From NCBI GenBank assembly GCA_944372565.1, contig CALVZR010000209.1, positions 1 to 9,075 on the forward strand: a DNA stretch of 9,075 bases, in the 5' to 3' direction. A program made the translations under genes and the position numbers. The DNA is from an uncultured Clostridia bacterium. GTDB taxonomy: Bacteria; Bacillota; Clostridia; Christensenellales; Borkfalkiaceae. Below the pieces are notes generated by a model that saw nothing but the letters and a program-made list of their open reading frames with translations, was not told where the DNA came from and ran no database searches. The stretch's first letter is position 1. Each line of letters begins with the position of its first letter. Below, one piece after another: positions 1 through 5,881 of the stretch.

Positions 1-747
1 GTTCCGGTAGCCGAGCGTGAGAAAGCGGATCAGTTTCATAAACGCCCTGCATTTATATGTGCGTTTGGCTTTTTTCACCCCGCGGATGAGCAGAAGATCC
101 GCCTTCCCGTCGTTCAGCGCCGCCCCGCCGTTCACGGGCATACCGCCCACCGAACGGCCGTTGAGCAGCAGCGCGAAAAAACATTCGGTTTCGTACACCT
201 TCCCGTCCGCCTCCGCGCGCACGGGGAAAGACGCGAATTTCATCTCGTGCCGCAGCATTTCCAAAACATAAGCCAGCCTGCCGAGATACTTTTTTTCCGA
301 GCGTTTCGCCGAATACGAACAGGGCGTGAACATCCCCGCGCTCACCTCGTACGCCGCGTAATCCTTTCCGCAAACGCGCATAACGTCCGCAGAAACGGGC
401 GTGCCTTTTTCTAAATTTTTCACCGCGCGGCGTATGTTCCGCGGAATCCCGCAGGAGCGCGCCACGTCGTTTGCCGTGCCCGCGGGAAGATATGCCAAAA
501 GCGGGCGGTTTTCCGCCCCGCCTACGCCGTTCAAAACCTCGTGAAACGTGCCGTCCCCGCCGGCGAAGGCGAGCACGTCGTATTTTCCGCACGCCTCGCG
601 CGCCAGCCTTTCCATATCCCCCGGCCCGCGGGACGCCGCCGCGTCCGTTTTTCCGAAACGCCTTTCCAGCGCATTCACGACGGCAGGCAGGCGCTTTTGC
701 ACCCGTCCCTTTCCGCTCGCGGGGTTATACAAAAACAGGCAGCGCAC
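1..747 (-). CDS. Diacylglycerol kinase family lipid kinase (YegS/BmrU-like), 3' end outside window
   Basis: An ATP-dependent lipid kinase of the DAGK catalytic family, expected to phosphorylate diacylglycerol or a related lipid at the inner face of the membrane. 249 residues are visible and the frame is still open at position 1; relatives are about 290-310 residues, so roughly 40-60 C-terminal residues are missing. Seen in the translation: N-terminal NPASGKG (residues 8-14), the signature GGDGT (63-67) inside FAGGDGTFHEVLNGV, and PAGTANDVAR (88-97), the family's GT-x-ND motif. Near the visible end, NGGAALNDGKADLLLIRG fits the conserved strand region before the C terminus. The start is GTG at 745-747, giving MRCLFLYNP, which places the first beta strand and NP-x-SG motif at the usual distance from the N terminus. 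A GGTGAG Shine-Dalgarno lies 7 nt upstream, and the preceding esterase stop is only 3 nt away, so the two are co-transcribed. The exact lipid substrate cannot be told from sequence. Confidence 0.9.
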   Translation of the reverse strand, partial: MRCLFLYNPASGKGRVQKRLPAVVNALERRFGKTDAAASRGPGDMERLAREACGKYDVLAFAGGDGTFHEVLNGVGGAENRPLLAYLPAGTANDVARSCGIPRNIRRAVKNLEKGTPVSADVMRVCGKDYAAYEVSAGMFTPCSYSAKRSEKKYLGRLAYVLEMLRHEMKFASFPVRAEADGKVYETECFFALLLNGRSVGGMPVNGGAALNDGKADLLLIRGVKKAKRTYKCRAFMKLIRFLTLGYRN

Positions 748-750
748 CGT

Positions 751-1587
751 TTATCTCACCAAAAAGCCGCGCAGGGCGAGCCAGTTGAGCGAAAGCTCCA
801 CCCATTGGGCAACGTTGGGCACGATAAGGCGCGTATCGTCCCGCCCGTTCGCCGTTTCCTCGTTCGCCAGGCTGAGCCCGTGGCAGCCGTTTTGGAAAAT
901 ATGCAGTTCAAACGGCACGCCCGCGGCGCGGTATGCCTGCGCCATCAGCAGGGCGTTTTCCACGGGAACGCCGTCGTCCTCCGCGGTGTGCCAGATAAAG
1001 GCGGGCGCGCTGTTCTTCGTAACGCGCTTTTCCGCGGAAAGCCTTTCCGCAAGTTTTTCGTTCTCCCCCGAAATGGTGCGTATCGAACCCTCGTGCCAGA
1101 AACGCGGATCCGCCGTGATGACGGGATAAGAAAGGATGACCGCGTCCGGGCGGGCGTTGCGCTCCCCTAAAACGGCTTTCACCTCTTTTTCCGCGAACAT
1201 CGTGGCGAGCATGGCCGCGAGGTGCCCGCCCGCGGAAAAGCCGACCGCCGCGATATGTTCTTCATCCACGGAATATTTTTCGGCGTTTTCCCTGATGTAC
1301 GCCACCGCCATACACGCCTCCACGAGGGGCACGGGATAGGCGGTGTGCACGGCGTATTGCAACGTGAACGACGAATATCCCTTGCTCAAAAAGCGGAGCG
1401 CCACGGGCTCTTTTTCCCTGTCCGAAAGCATCCAGTATCCCCCGCCGGGAAATACGATCATCGCGGGGCGCTTTTTCGCGGAAACCTCGTGCGTGGCGTA
1501 CGGCACGTACGAAGTGAGGATGCCGCCCGCGTTTTCGCCGCGCGGCACGCCGAAATATTCGTAGAGATCCACCGTTTCGTTTATCAT
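751..1587 (-). CDS. Alpha/beta-hydrolase, esterase/lipase-like (BD-FAE / acetylxylan-esterase-like)
   Basis: A 278-residue serine hydrolase, probably a carboxylesterase removing acyl groups from small esters or sugar esters. Seen in the sequence: the oxyanion-hole strand-turn FPGGGYWMLS (residues 46-55), the nucleophile elbow GFSAGG (116-121, Ser118), an acid-loop TAEDDGVPV (201-209, Asp204 or Asp205) and the catalytic histidine in NGCHGLSL (233-240, His236). The order and spacing fit a complete catalytic triad. The PGGGY form in place of HGGG is usual in the group annotated as acetyl-xylan or feruloyl esterase-like hydrolases. No signal peptide is visible, so it should act in the cytoplasm. 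The start ATG (1585-1587) has a strong GGGGAGG Shine-Dalgarno 8 nt upstream and a sigma-A promoter further up. It is the first gene of a two-gene unit with the lipid kinase. The substrate is unknown; a peptidase of the same fold is less likely given the short cap. Confidence 0.85.
   Translation of the reverse strand: MINETVDLYEYFGVPRGENAGGILTSYVPYATHEVSAKKRPAMIVFPGGGYWMLSDREKEPVALRFLSKGYSSFTLQYAVHTAYPVPLVEACMAVAYIRENAEKYSVDEEHIAAVGFSAGGHLAAMLATMFAEKEVKAVLGERNARPDAVILSYPVITADPRFWHEGSIRTISGENEKLAERLSAEKRVTKNSAPAFIWHTAEDDGVPVENALLMAQAYRAAGVPFELHIFQNGCHGLSLANEETANGRDDTRLIVPNVAQWVELSLNWLALRGFLVR
755..760 (-). promoter_or_regulatory. Ribosome binding site for the lipid kinase GTG start
   Basis: On the minus strand GGTGAG matches the 3' part of the consensus Shine-Dalgarno (GGAGGTGA) and is 7 nt before the GTG at 745-747. 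It lies inside the last codons of the upstream hydrolase. It supports the GTG start; no ATG or TTG in this frame near the N terminus keeps the NPASG motif as well. Confidence 0.6.
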
Positions 1588-1595
1588 CTTTCTTT

Positions 1596-1602
1596 CCTCC
1601 CC
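1596..1602 (-). promoter_or_regulatory. Strong ribosome binding site of the hydrolase gene
   Basis: GGGGAGG on the minus strand, with 8 nt between it and the ATG at 1585-1587. It fixes the hydrolase start and contrasts with the divergent gene at 1698, which has none. Confidence 0.75.
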
Positions 1603-1625
1603 AAAACGGAAATTTTTATACGCAA

Positions 1626-1654
1626 ATTATATCATACGCGCGCAAATATGTCCA
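1626..1654 (-). promoter_or_regulatory. Sigma-A promoter for the hydrolase-lipid kinase unit
   Basis: On the minus strand, -35 TGGACA (1649-1654), a 17-nt spacer and -10 TATAAT (1626-1631). The -10 box is preceded by TGA, giving an extended -10 (TGn). This is five of six and six of six matches to consensus. The start of transcription would fall near 1619, leaving a leader of about 30 nt that contains the GGGGAGG site. No operator-like inverted repeat was noticed. Confidence 0.75.
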
Positions 1655-1662
1655 CGAATCTG

Positions 1663-1691
1663 TTGAAATTTTTCCGCCGATTTGTTAAAAT
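1663..1691 (+). promoter_or_regulatory. Sigma-A promoter for the DUF6062-like gene, predicted leaderless
   Basis: -35 TTGAAA (1663-1668), a 17-nt spacer and -10 TAAAAT (1686-1691). Each box is five of six to consensus with optimal spacing. The ATG of the gene begins at 1698, 7 nt after the last base of the -10 box, which is where transcription is expected to start. The -35 boxes of this promoter and of the divergent one are separated by only 8 bp (1655-1662). Confidence 0.65.
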
Positions 1692-1697
1692 AAAACT

Positions 1698-2372
1698 ATG
1701 GGATATCATATCGGAACGGCGCTCATATTGCAGGAATTCAAACCAGCGGGCGAGTGCCCCCTCTGCAGGATAGAAAAGATCGTGAACGAGAACATTCTGT
1801 TCCAGTTCCTCAACGACGCGGTGATGGAAGACGACACCCGCGCCCGCGTGAACAAGCTGGGGTTCTGCGCGGAGCATTTCGATATGCTCTTCGCGCGGCA
1901 GAACAAGCTGAGCGTGGCGCTGCAGGCCATCACGCGGACAAACACGCTCAAAAAGCACATCGCCGCAAAGGACGCGAAGAGCGCGAAAAAGGCGGCGGAT
2001 ACTTTAAAAAAGCTCACCTCCACCTGTATCGTGTGCGACATCGTGAACGACCATATGGTGCGCTACGCCAAAACCATCGCGCAGATGTATGCGAAAGAGC
2101 CTTCCTTCCGCGAAAAACTGCTTTCCACGAAGGGCTTTTGCATGAAGCATTACGTTTCCCTTTTGGAACACGCCTCCCTCGCGGGCGGAAAAGCGAAAGA
2201 TTATCTCGCGGACCTGACCAAACTCGAAGCCGAACACCTCGACCGAATGACCGACGAACTGCAATGGTTTTGCGACAAGCACGATTACCGCAATCGGGAA
2301 AAGCCGCTCGGCTCCTCCGCCGACGCGCTCCCCCGTATCCGCGTGAAACTCTACGGCGAGAAAAAACAATAA
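1698..2372 (+). CDS. DUF6062-like protein with duplicated Cys/His (probable metal-binding) motifs
   Basis: A 224-residue soluble protein resembling the DUF6062 group of Clostridia, whose function is unknown. Seen in the sequence: ECPLC (19-23; C20, C23) and GFCAEHF (55-61; C57, H60), then a second set, TCIVC (109-113; C110, C113) and GFCMKHY (147-152 region; C148, H151), then a third half-motif WFCDKHDYRN (190-199; C192, H195). The regularity suggests two or more zinc or similar metal sites, which is inference. The sequence between is mainly helical and rich in Lys and Glu; there is no signal peptide or membrane segment. The start is firm on the upstream side: an in-frame TAA lies at 1686-1688 and ATG 1698 is the only start codon before the first CPLC motif apart from a weak TTG at 1728. 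No Shine-Dalgarno is present. It is a single-gene unit, divergent from the hydrolase and convergent with the esterase at 2450. Confidence 0.75.
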   Translation: MGYHIGTALILQEFKPAGECPLCRIEKIVNENILFQFLNDAVMEDDTRARVNKLGFCAEHFDMLFARQNKLSVALQAITRTNTLKKHIAAKDAKSAKKAADTLKKLTSTCIVCDIVNDHMVRYAKTIAQMYAKEPSFREKLLSTKGFCMKHYVSLLEHASLAGGKAKDYLADLTKLEAEHLDRMTDELQWFCDKHDYRNREKPLGSSADALPRIRVKLYGEKKQ

Positions 2373-2409
2373 CACCCGTCGGCGGATATGGATTTCGTTT
2401 AAAAACATT

Positions 2410-2451
2410 GCGCGGCGCCCTTTTTGAAAAAGGGCGCCGCGCTCGTTTTTT
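2410..2451. terminator. Bidirectional intrinsic terminator between convergent genes
   Basis: An uninterrupted inverted repeat: the arm at 2410-2425 (GCGCGGCGCCC then five T) and its complement at 2427-2442 around a single G, in practice a 15-bp stem with a TGA loop. On the plus strand it is followed by six T at 2446-2451; on the minus strand by five T (complement of 2401-2405) after a 4-nt spacer. It can therefore end both the plus-strand transcript (stop at 2372) and the minus-strand operon (stop at 2450). The plus-strand T-tract overlaps the stop codon of the esterase gene. The rest of the 77-nt gap (2373-2409) shows nothing else. Confidence 0.9.
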
Positions 2452-3277
2452 ATTTCTGCGCTTTCAGCCACGCCGCAAATTCGGCGTACGGTTCGTTTTC
2501 CAGAGCGATCTCTTTCCCCTCGAAGATTTGCGCCGCGTTTTCGCCGCAGATCTTTCCCAAAAGGGAAAACGCCTCGTTGTTGTAGTGCCACGGCTCGTAG
2601 GACATATACCGCGGATTTTGCGTGAGTTCGCCCGTCTTTCGCGTGAGCATACAAAAATACCCGCCGCCCGCGCACACCTCTTCCTGCGCCGCGAGAACGG
2701 GAAAATCCCGCTCGTCCTGCGCGAACCTGCCCACGCGGATGACGAAGAACTTTTCCAGCCCTAAATCGGCTTTCAAACTCTCGCCGAACGCTCTGAGCAA
2801 ACGGGCGTATTCTTCCTTCGTGCGGCTTTCGAGCGCGTCGCTCTCCCCTTGCAGGAACACGGCAAAGCGCCTGCCCGCGTTCTCCTCCCCGATTTTTTGC
2901 GCCGCGCAAAGAAATTTTTCGGTAAGTAGACGGTAAGGCTCGCCGCCCTTCTGCCAGTAAGAAATCGTGGTGGAACCCTTCGCGGCGTGCACCGCCACCG
3001 CCCGCCTGCCCGAAGAACGGCAGTACGAATCGCAAAAATACGGCGCGAGCGAACCGCAGCCCTGCCACGCGGCGAGGAGCGCGTCGCAAAGTTCGCCCTT
3101 TCCCGCTCCGCCGCCGAAGGCGACGTTTTCCCCGACGGGGTGTTTCAGCGCCGTCAGCTCGTCTTTTAAAAACAGATATTCTTCCGCGTTTTCCACGGGT
3201 TCGTTGGGCGAGGGCAGAACGCCCGTCTGCCCCTGCATATTGCTTTGCCCCGCAAACAAGATCAGATCTTTTTTCAT
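2450..3277 (-). CDS. SASA/CE6-like carbohydrate acetylesterase (sialate O-acetylesterase domain)
   Basis: A 275-residue SGNH-type esterase of the SASA (DUF303/CE6) group, expected to remove O-acetyl groups from sugars. Seen in the sequence: block I FAGQSNMQG (8-16, nucleophile Ser12), a Gly-rich loop FGGGAGKGE (54-62), HAAKGSTTISYW (97-108), QGESD (143-147, the CE6 form of the oxyanion Asn block) and the C-terminal EPWHYN (228-233) with probable catalytic His231. No signal peptide is present, so the enzyme should be cytoplasmic. The start is ATG 3275-3277: it forms an ATGA overlap with the stop of the glycosidase gene and puts GQSN ten residues from the N terminus as is usual. A second ATG at 3284-3286 would add only three residues. 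The frame is open far upstream, but that part is antisense-free overlap with the glycosidase gene and lacks family similarity. It is the last gene of the operon, ahead of the terminator. Substrate unknown. Confidence 0.85.
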   Translation of the reverse strand: MKKDLILFAGQSNMQGQTGVLPSPNEPVENAEEYLFLKDELTALKHPVGENVAFGGGAGKGELCDALLAAWQGCGSLAPYFCDSYCRSSGRRAVAVHAAKGSTTISYWQKGGEPYRLLTEKFLCAAQKIGEENAGRRFAVFLQGESDALESRTKEEYARLLRAFGESLKADLGLEKFFVIRVGRFAQDERDFPVLAAQEEVCAGGGYFCMLTRKTGELTQNPRYMSYEPWHYNNEAFSLLGKICGENAAQIFEGKEIALENEPYAEFAAWLKAQK

Positions 3278-4593
3278 TTCACGCATACGGCGTATTTCGT
3301 ATCCGCCGCCTCCGCTTTTTTCACTTTGCCGTTTTCGATTTCCACCGAGAGCGTGCCGCCGTCCGGCAGGCGCACGTTCTTTGCGTACAGCCTTCCGCTT
3401 TGCAGTTCCCCGCAAAGCAGGGGGCTTACCGTCACCCGCTTTTCGCCCGCGTCCGTCGAAATGCCGAAGATCACGTCGAGCACCAGTTCGATATACTGCG
3501 AAGCCGTCCAGGCATAGCGTTTCACGCCGTGCCCGCTCCCGTTGAAGGACTGCAGAAACTCCGCGTAGTTTGCGTGAAATTCCCGTACGGTGCGCCACGC
3601 GAGTTCGGCGGCGGGTTCTTTGAACCCGCTGTCTTTCAGCCCCTGCACCACGGCTTCGTTCAGAAGCGTCCACACGCTGCCGCTCCAGCTCGCGTTGTAC
3701 TGATACTCCCCTTCCGTAACGGCGAACTGCTTATCGTCCTTCGCCGCCGAACATACGGGAAATTCCTTCCAGCCGAATTTCTCCCCCGTGAGCAGGGAAA
3801 CCAGTCTTTTTGCCCGTTCTTCGGGCACGGCGTTTTCGCGCAGAGGCAAAAACGCCGCCGCGACGAGGAAATCCTCCCGCCTTCCCGTTTGCAGCAGATA
3901 GGGATAATACGCGCCCTTCTCCTCGTCCCAGAGATAACGGTTTACGGCGTCGGCAAGTTCCCGTTTTTCCTGTTCGAAACGTTCGGCTTCGGCGGCCTTT
4001 CCCAGCCGCCGCGCCAGCTCCGCCGCGCGGGCGAAACAAACGATCAGTTCGGAATTTGTATCGGCGGCGGCGCGCTCGCGCGATTTGCCGAGATGGGGCG
4101 GGAAAGTTTCCTCGAACACCGCGGAATAAAGCCCCGTCTTTTCGTCGAAACGCTTTTCTTTCCACCAGCCGAGATAGCGGGCGATAAGCGCATAACACCC
4201 CTCGATGAACTTCTGATCTTCGCTCTCCCGCGCGAGCAGGGCGGCAACCGAAACGATTTTCGGCAGAGAGGAAACGTCCTCGTCGTGATTTTTCACGCGG
4301 TCGTATCCCCAGAGGGGGATCCTGCCGTCCTCTTTTTGCAGGGCGAAAAAGTTTTTCATCGCGTTTTCGGCGAGCGTTCTGTTTTTCCGGCGGTATCCCA
4401 CGAGCGCCACGGACGAATCGATATTCCACCAGCACGGGCCGTAAGATCCCCCGGGCGCGAAAAAAGGATAGACGCACCCCATCGCGGGCACGTCTTCTAT
4501 CAGACATTCTTCGAGCACGGCGAAAGCGTCCGCAAACCCTTCCTGCGAAATGCCTTTCAGCCCGATTTCGGGAATGAAATTCTTTTCAGTCAT
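3274..4593 (-). CDS. Glycoside hydrolase-like (alpha/alpha)6-barrel protein (GH63/GH37, MGH1-like)
   Basis: A 439-residue protein resembling trehalase/GH63/mannosylglycerate-hydrolase-type glycosidases. Seen in the sequence: PGGSYGPCWWNIDSSVALVGY (near 48-67) with Asp59 in the place of the family's general acid; KEDGRIPLWGYDR (87-99); AADTNSELIVCFARAAELARRLG (176-198 region) typical of barrel helix pairs; NASWSGSVWTLLNEAVVQG (300-318); and RYAWTASQYIELVLD (359-373). The last 55 or so residues read as a small beta domain, as is common in these enzymes. A candidate general base is Glu345, 17 residues before Trp362, but this could not be aligned with confidence. No signal peptide: a cytoplasmic enzyme acting on imported oligosaccharide is likely. 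The start ATG 4591-4593 overlaps the PAP2 gene by 8 bp and has AAGGAA 7 nt upstream. It overlaps the downstream acetylesterase by ATGA, so deacetylation and glycosidic cleavage are probably coupled. The sugar specificity is not predictable. Confidence 0.75.
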   Translation of the reverse strand: MTEKNFIPEIGLKGISQEGFADAFAVLEECLIEDVPAMGCVYPFFAPGGSYGPCWWNIDSSVALVGYRRKNRTLAENAMKNFFALQKEDGRIPLWGYDRVKNHDEDVSSLPKIVSVAALLARESEDQKFIEGCYALIARYLGWWKEKRFDEKTGLYSAVFEETFPPHLGKSRERAAADTNSELIVCFARAAELARRLGKAAEAERFEQEKRELADAVNRYLWDEEKGAYYPYLLQTGRREDFLVAAAFLPLRENAVPEERAKRLVSLLTGEKFGWKEFPVCSAAKDDKQFAVTEGEYQYNASWSGSVWTLLNEAVVQGLKDSGFKEPAAELAWRTVREFHANYAEFLQSFNGSGHGVKRYAWTASQYIELVLDVIFGISTDAGEKRVTVSPLLCGELQSGRLYAKNVRLPDGGTLSVEIENGKVKKAEAADTKYAVCVK

Positions 4594-5164
4594 CGATTTC
4601 TTCCTTCTTCTTCCGTTTGCGTTCTTTGTTCGTTTCCTTCACTTTTGCGCACAGAATTTTTCCGTAATGCCCGCAAAGCACGCCGATGAGCGCGCCGATC
4701 GCGGCGCCCGCCAGAACGTCCGTGAGATAGTGCACGCCGAGATACAGGCGGGAAAAGGCGATGAGCGCCGCCGCGGCGAACGACCACGCACCCTTGCCTT
4801 TATAAAAGCAGGTGAGCACCGCCGCCGCGCAGAAAGAAACCGCCGCGTGCCCCGAAGGAAAGGACCAGCCCGAAGGCAGTTTGTATTCGATTTGTTCCAA
4901 AAAAGCGAGCAGTTCTTCCGAAACGGTGAACGGCCGCGGACGGGCGACGATGTTTTTGAGCGCCAGGTTGACGACGAGAAAATCGATAATGAGCGCCGCC
5001 GCAAGCACGACGCCGCACGGACGGGTCTTCCGGAACGCGAGGAGCACCGCCGCCGCGGCGATCCAGATCGCGCCCACCTCACCCATATACGTAAACGCCA
5101 GCATCACGGCCGTAAGAAACGGCGTGTGTATGGCGGCAAGCCCTTCCAAGATTGCGATTTCCAT
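4586..5164 (-). CDS. PAP2-family membrane phosphatase
   Basis: A 192-residue integral membrane phosphatase of the PAP2 superfamily, acting on a lipid phosphate such as undecaprenyl diphosphate or phosphatidic acid. The three phosphatase blocks are complete: K-x6-RP at 70-78 (KNIVARPRP), PSGH at 103-106 and SR-x5-H-x3-D at 138-149 (SRLYLGVHYLTD), with catalytic His106 and His145. Hydrophobic stretches at about 10-44, 50-69, 104-120, 126-142 and 150-167 give five to six membrane helices. The C-terminal 20 residues are strongly basic and then acidic (Lys/Arg-rich, ending EEIDD), probably a cytoplasmic tail. The start ATG 5162-5164 is 6 nt after the pseudouridine synthase stop; GGAGA is 11 nt upstream, a rather long spacing. 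It overlaps the next gene by 8 bp. A BcrC-like role in recycling the cell-wall lipid carrier is one option; phosphatidate phosphatase is another. Confidence 0.9.
   Translation of the reverse strand: MEIAILEGLAAIHTPFLTAVMLAFTYMGEVGAIWIAAAAVLLAFRKTRPCGVVLAAALIIDFLVVNLALKNIVARPRPFTVSEELLAFLEQIEYKLPSGWSFPSGHAAVSFCAAAVLTCFYKGKGAWSFAAAALIAFSRLYLGVHYLTDVLAGAAIGALIGVLCGHYGKILCAKVKETNKERKRKKKEEIDD
4601..4606 (-). promoter_or_regulatory. Ribosome binding site of the glycosidase-like gene
   Basis: AAGGAA on the minus strand with 7 nt before the ATG at 4591-4593, inside the Lys-rich 3' end of the PAP2 gene. The purine-rich tail codons of PAP2 thus double as the translation start region of the next gene. 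Confidence 0.55.
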
Positions 5165-5170
5165 GTCGGT

Positions 5171-5881
5171 TCAGATCTCCGGTTTCACGATTTTTACGGC
5201 GCGCTCGGTATCGAACAGCGCCCAGGGGAAATTTTCCTTGGGCGGCTGCACGCGGAACACCATACGCTCCTTCGCCACGGGATGCGTGAACGCGAGATGA
5301 TACGCCCACAGCGCGAGGTTGCCCTTCACCGCCTTTTCCCCGCCGTAGCGCATATCCCCGAACACGGGGCAGCCGATCGAGCTCATCTGCACGCGGATCT
5401 GATGGCTCCTGCCCGTATGCAGGCGGATATCCGCCAGGCTCAGCCCTTCCTTGCGCTGCAGAATCTCGTAATCGAGTTCGGCGTATTTCGCGCCCGCCGT
5501 GGCGGCGGACGCCGTATAGACCATGTTGTTGATGGGGTTCTTTTTGAGATAGCTTTTGAGCGTATCCTTTTCCTCTCTGGGCGCGCCGACGAGCACGGCG
5601 AGATATTTCTTTTCAAAATCGCCGCCCTTCATCTGTTCAGAAAGCCGCGCCGCCGCCTTGGAACTTTTGGCGAACACCATCACGCCCCCCGTGGGACGGT
5701 CCAGCCTGTGCACCAGCCCGATATACACGTTGCCCTTTTTGCCGTACGTTTCCTTCACATACCCTTTCACCGCCGAAAGCAGGTCGAAATCCCCGCTCTC
5801 GTCTTCGCAGCACGGCATATTCTGCGGTTTGAGCACGACGATGATGTGATTGTCTTCGTATAAAATAATCAGTTCGTCCAT
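5171..5881 (-). CDS. RluA-family pseudouridine synthase
   Basis: A 236-residue enzyme that isomerises uridine to pseudouridine in rRNA or tRNA. Seen in the sequence: an early strand pair LYEDNHIIVVLKPQNMP (7-23), the catalytic motif HRLDRPTGG (58-66, Asp61), KKYLAVLVG (91-99), and the RNA-binding/active-site strand LHTGRSHQIRVQMSSIGCPVFGD (positions 154-176), which is the RluA hallmark. There is no N-terminal S4 domain, as in the short RluA/TruC-like members. The start ATG 5879-5881 has AGAGGGA 6 nt upstream and overlaps the methyltransferase gene by 13 bp. A much longer open frame continues upstream to 6676, but that part is a shadow of the methyltransferase. Neighbouring a methyltransferase and ileS suggests an RNA-modification cluster. 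The target uridine cannot be named. Confidence 0.9.
   Translation of the reverse strand: MDELIILYEDNHIIVVLKPQNMPCCEDESGDFDLLSAVKGYVKETYGKKGNVYIGLVHRLDRPTGGVMVFAKSSKAAARLSEQMKGGDFEKKYLAVLVGAPREEKDTLKSYLKKNPINNMVYTASAATAGAKYAELDYEILQRKEGLSLADIRLHTGRSHQIRVQMSSIGCPVFGDMRYGGEKAVKGNLALWAYHLAFTHPVAKERMVFRVQPPKENFPWALFDTERAVKIVKPEI

Noticed and set aside
53..592. Minus-strand frame with Arg/Gly-rich translation
   Set aside because: It is out of frame with the lipid kinase, which has GGDGT and GTAND motifs and fills the same stretch.
2410..2442. Palindrome as a protein operator or mobile-element end
   Set aside because: Flanking T-runs on both sides and its place between two convergent stop codons fit a terminator; no transposase or target duplication is nearby.
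3278..3673. Upstream extension of the SASA esterase frame
   Set aside because: It overlaps the glycosidase gene in another frame, is Arg-rich without motif, and the ATGA overlap at 3274-3277 gives a normal family N terminus.
3400..4689. Long plus-strand open frame opposite the glycosidase gene, and similar ones at 541-1170, 1754-2764, 4550-5863 and 5881-7125
   Set aside because: They are Arg/His/Pro-rich translations of the complement or another frame of well-supported genes in G+C-rich DNA, show no family motif, and lack consistent ribosome binding sites.
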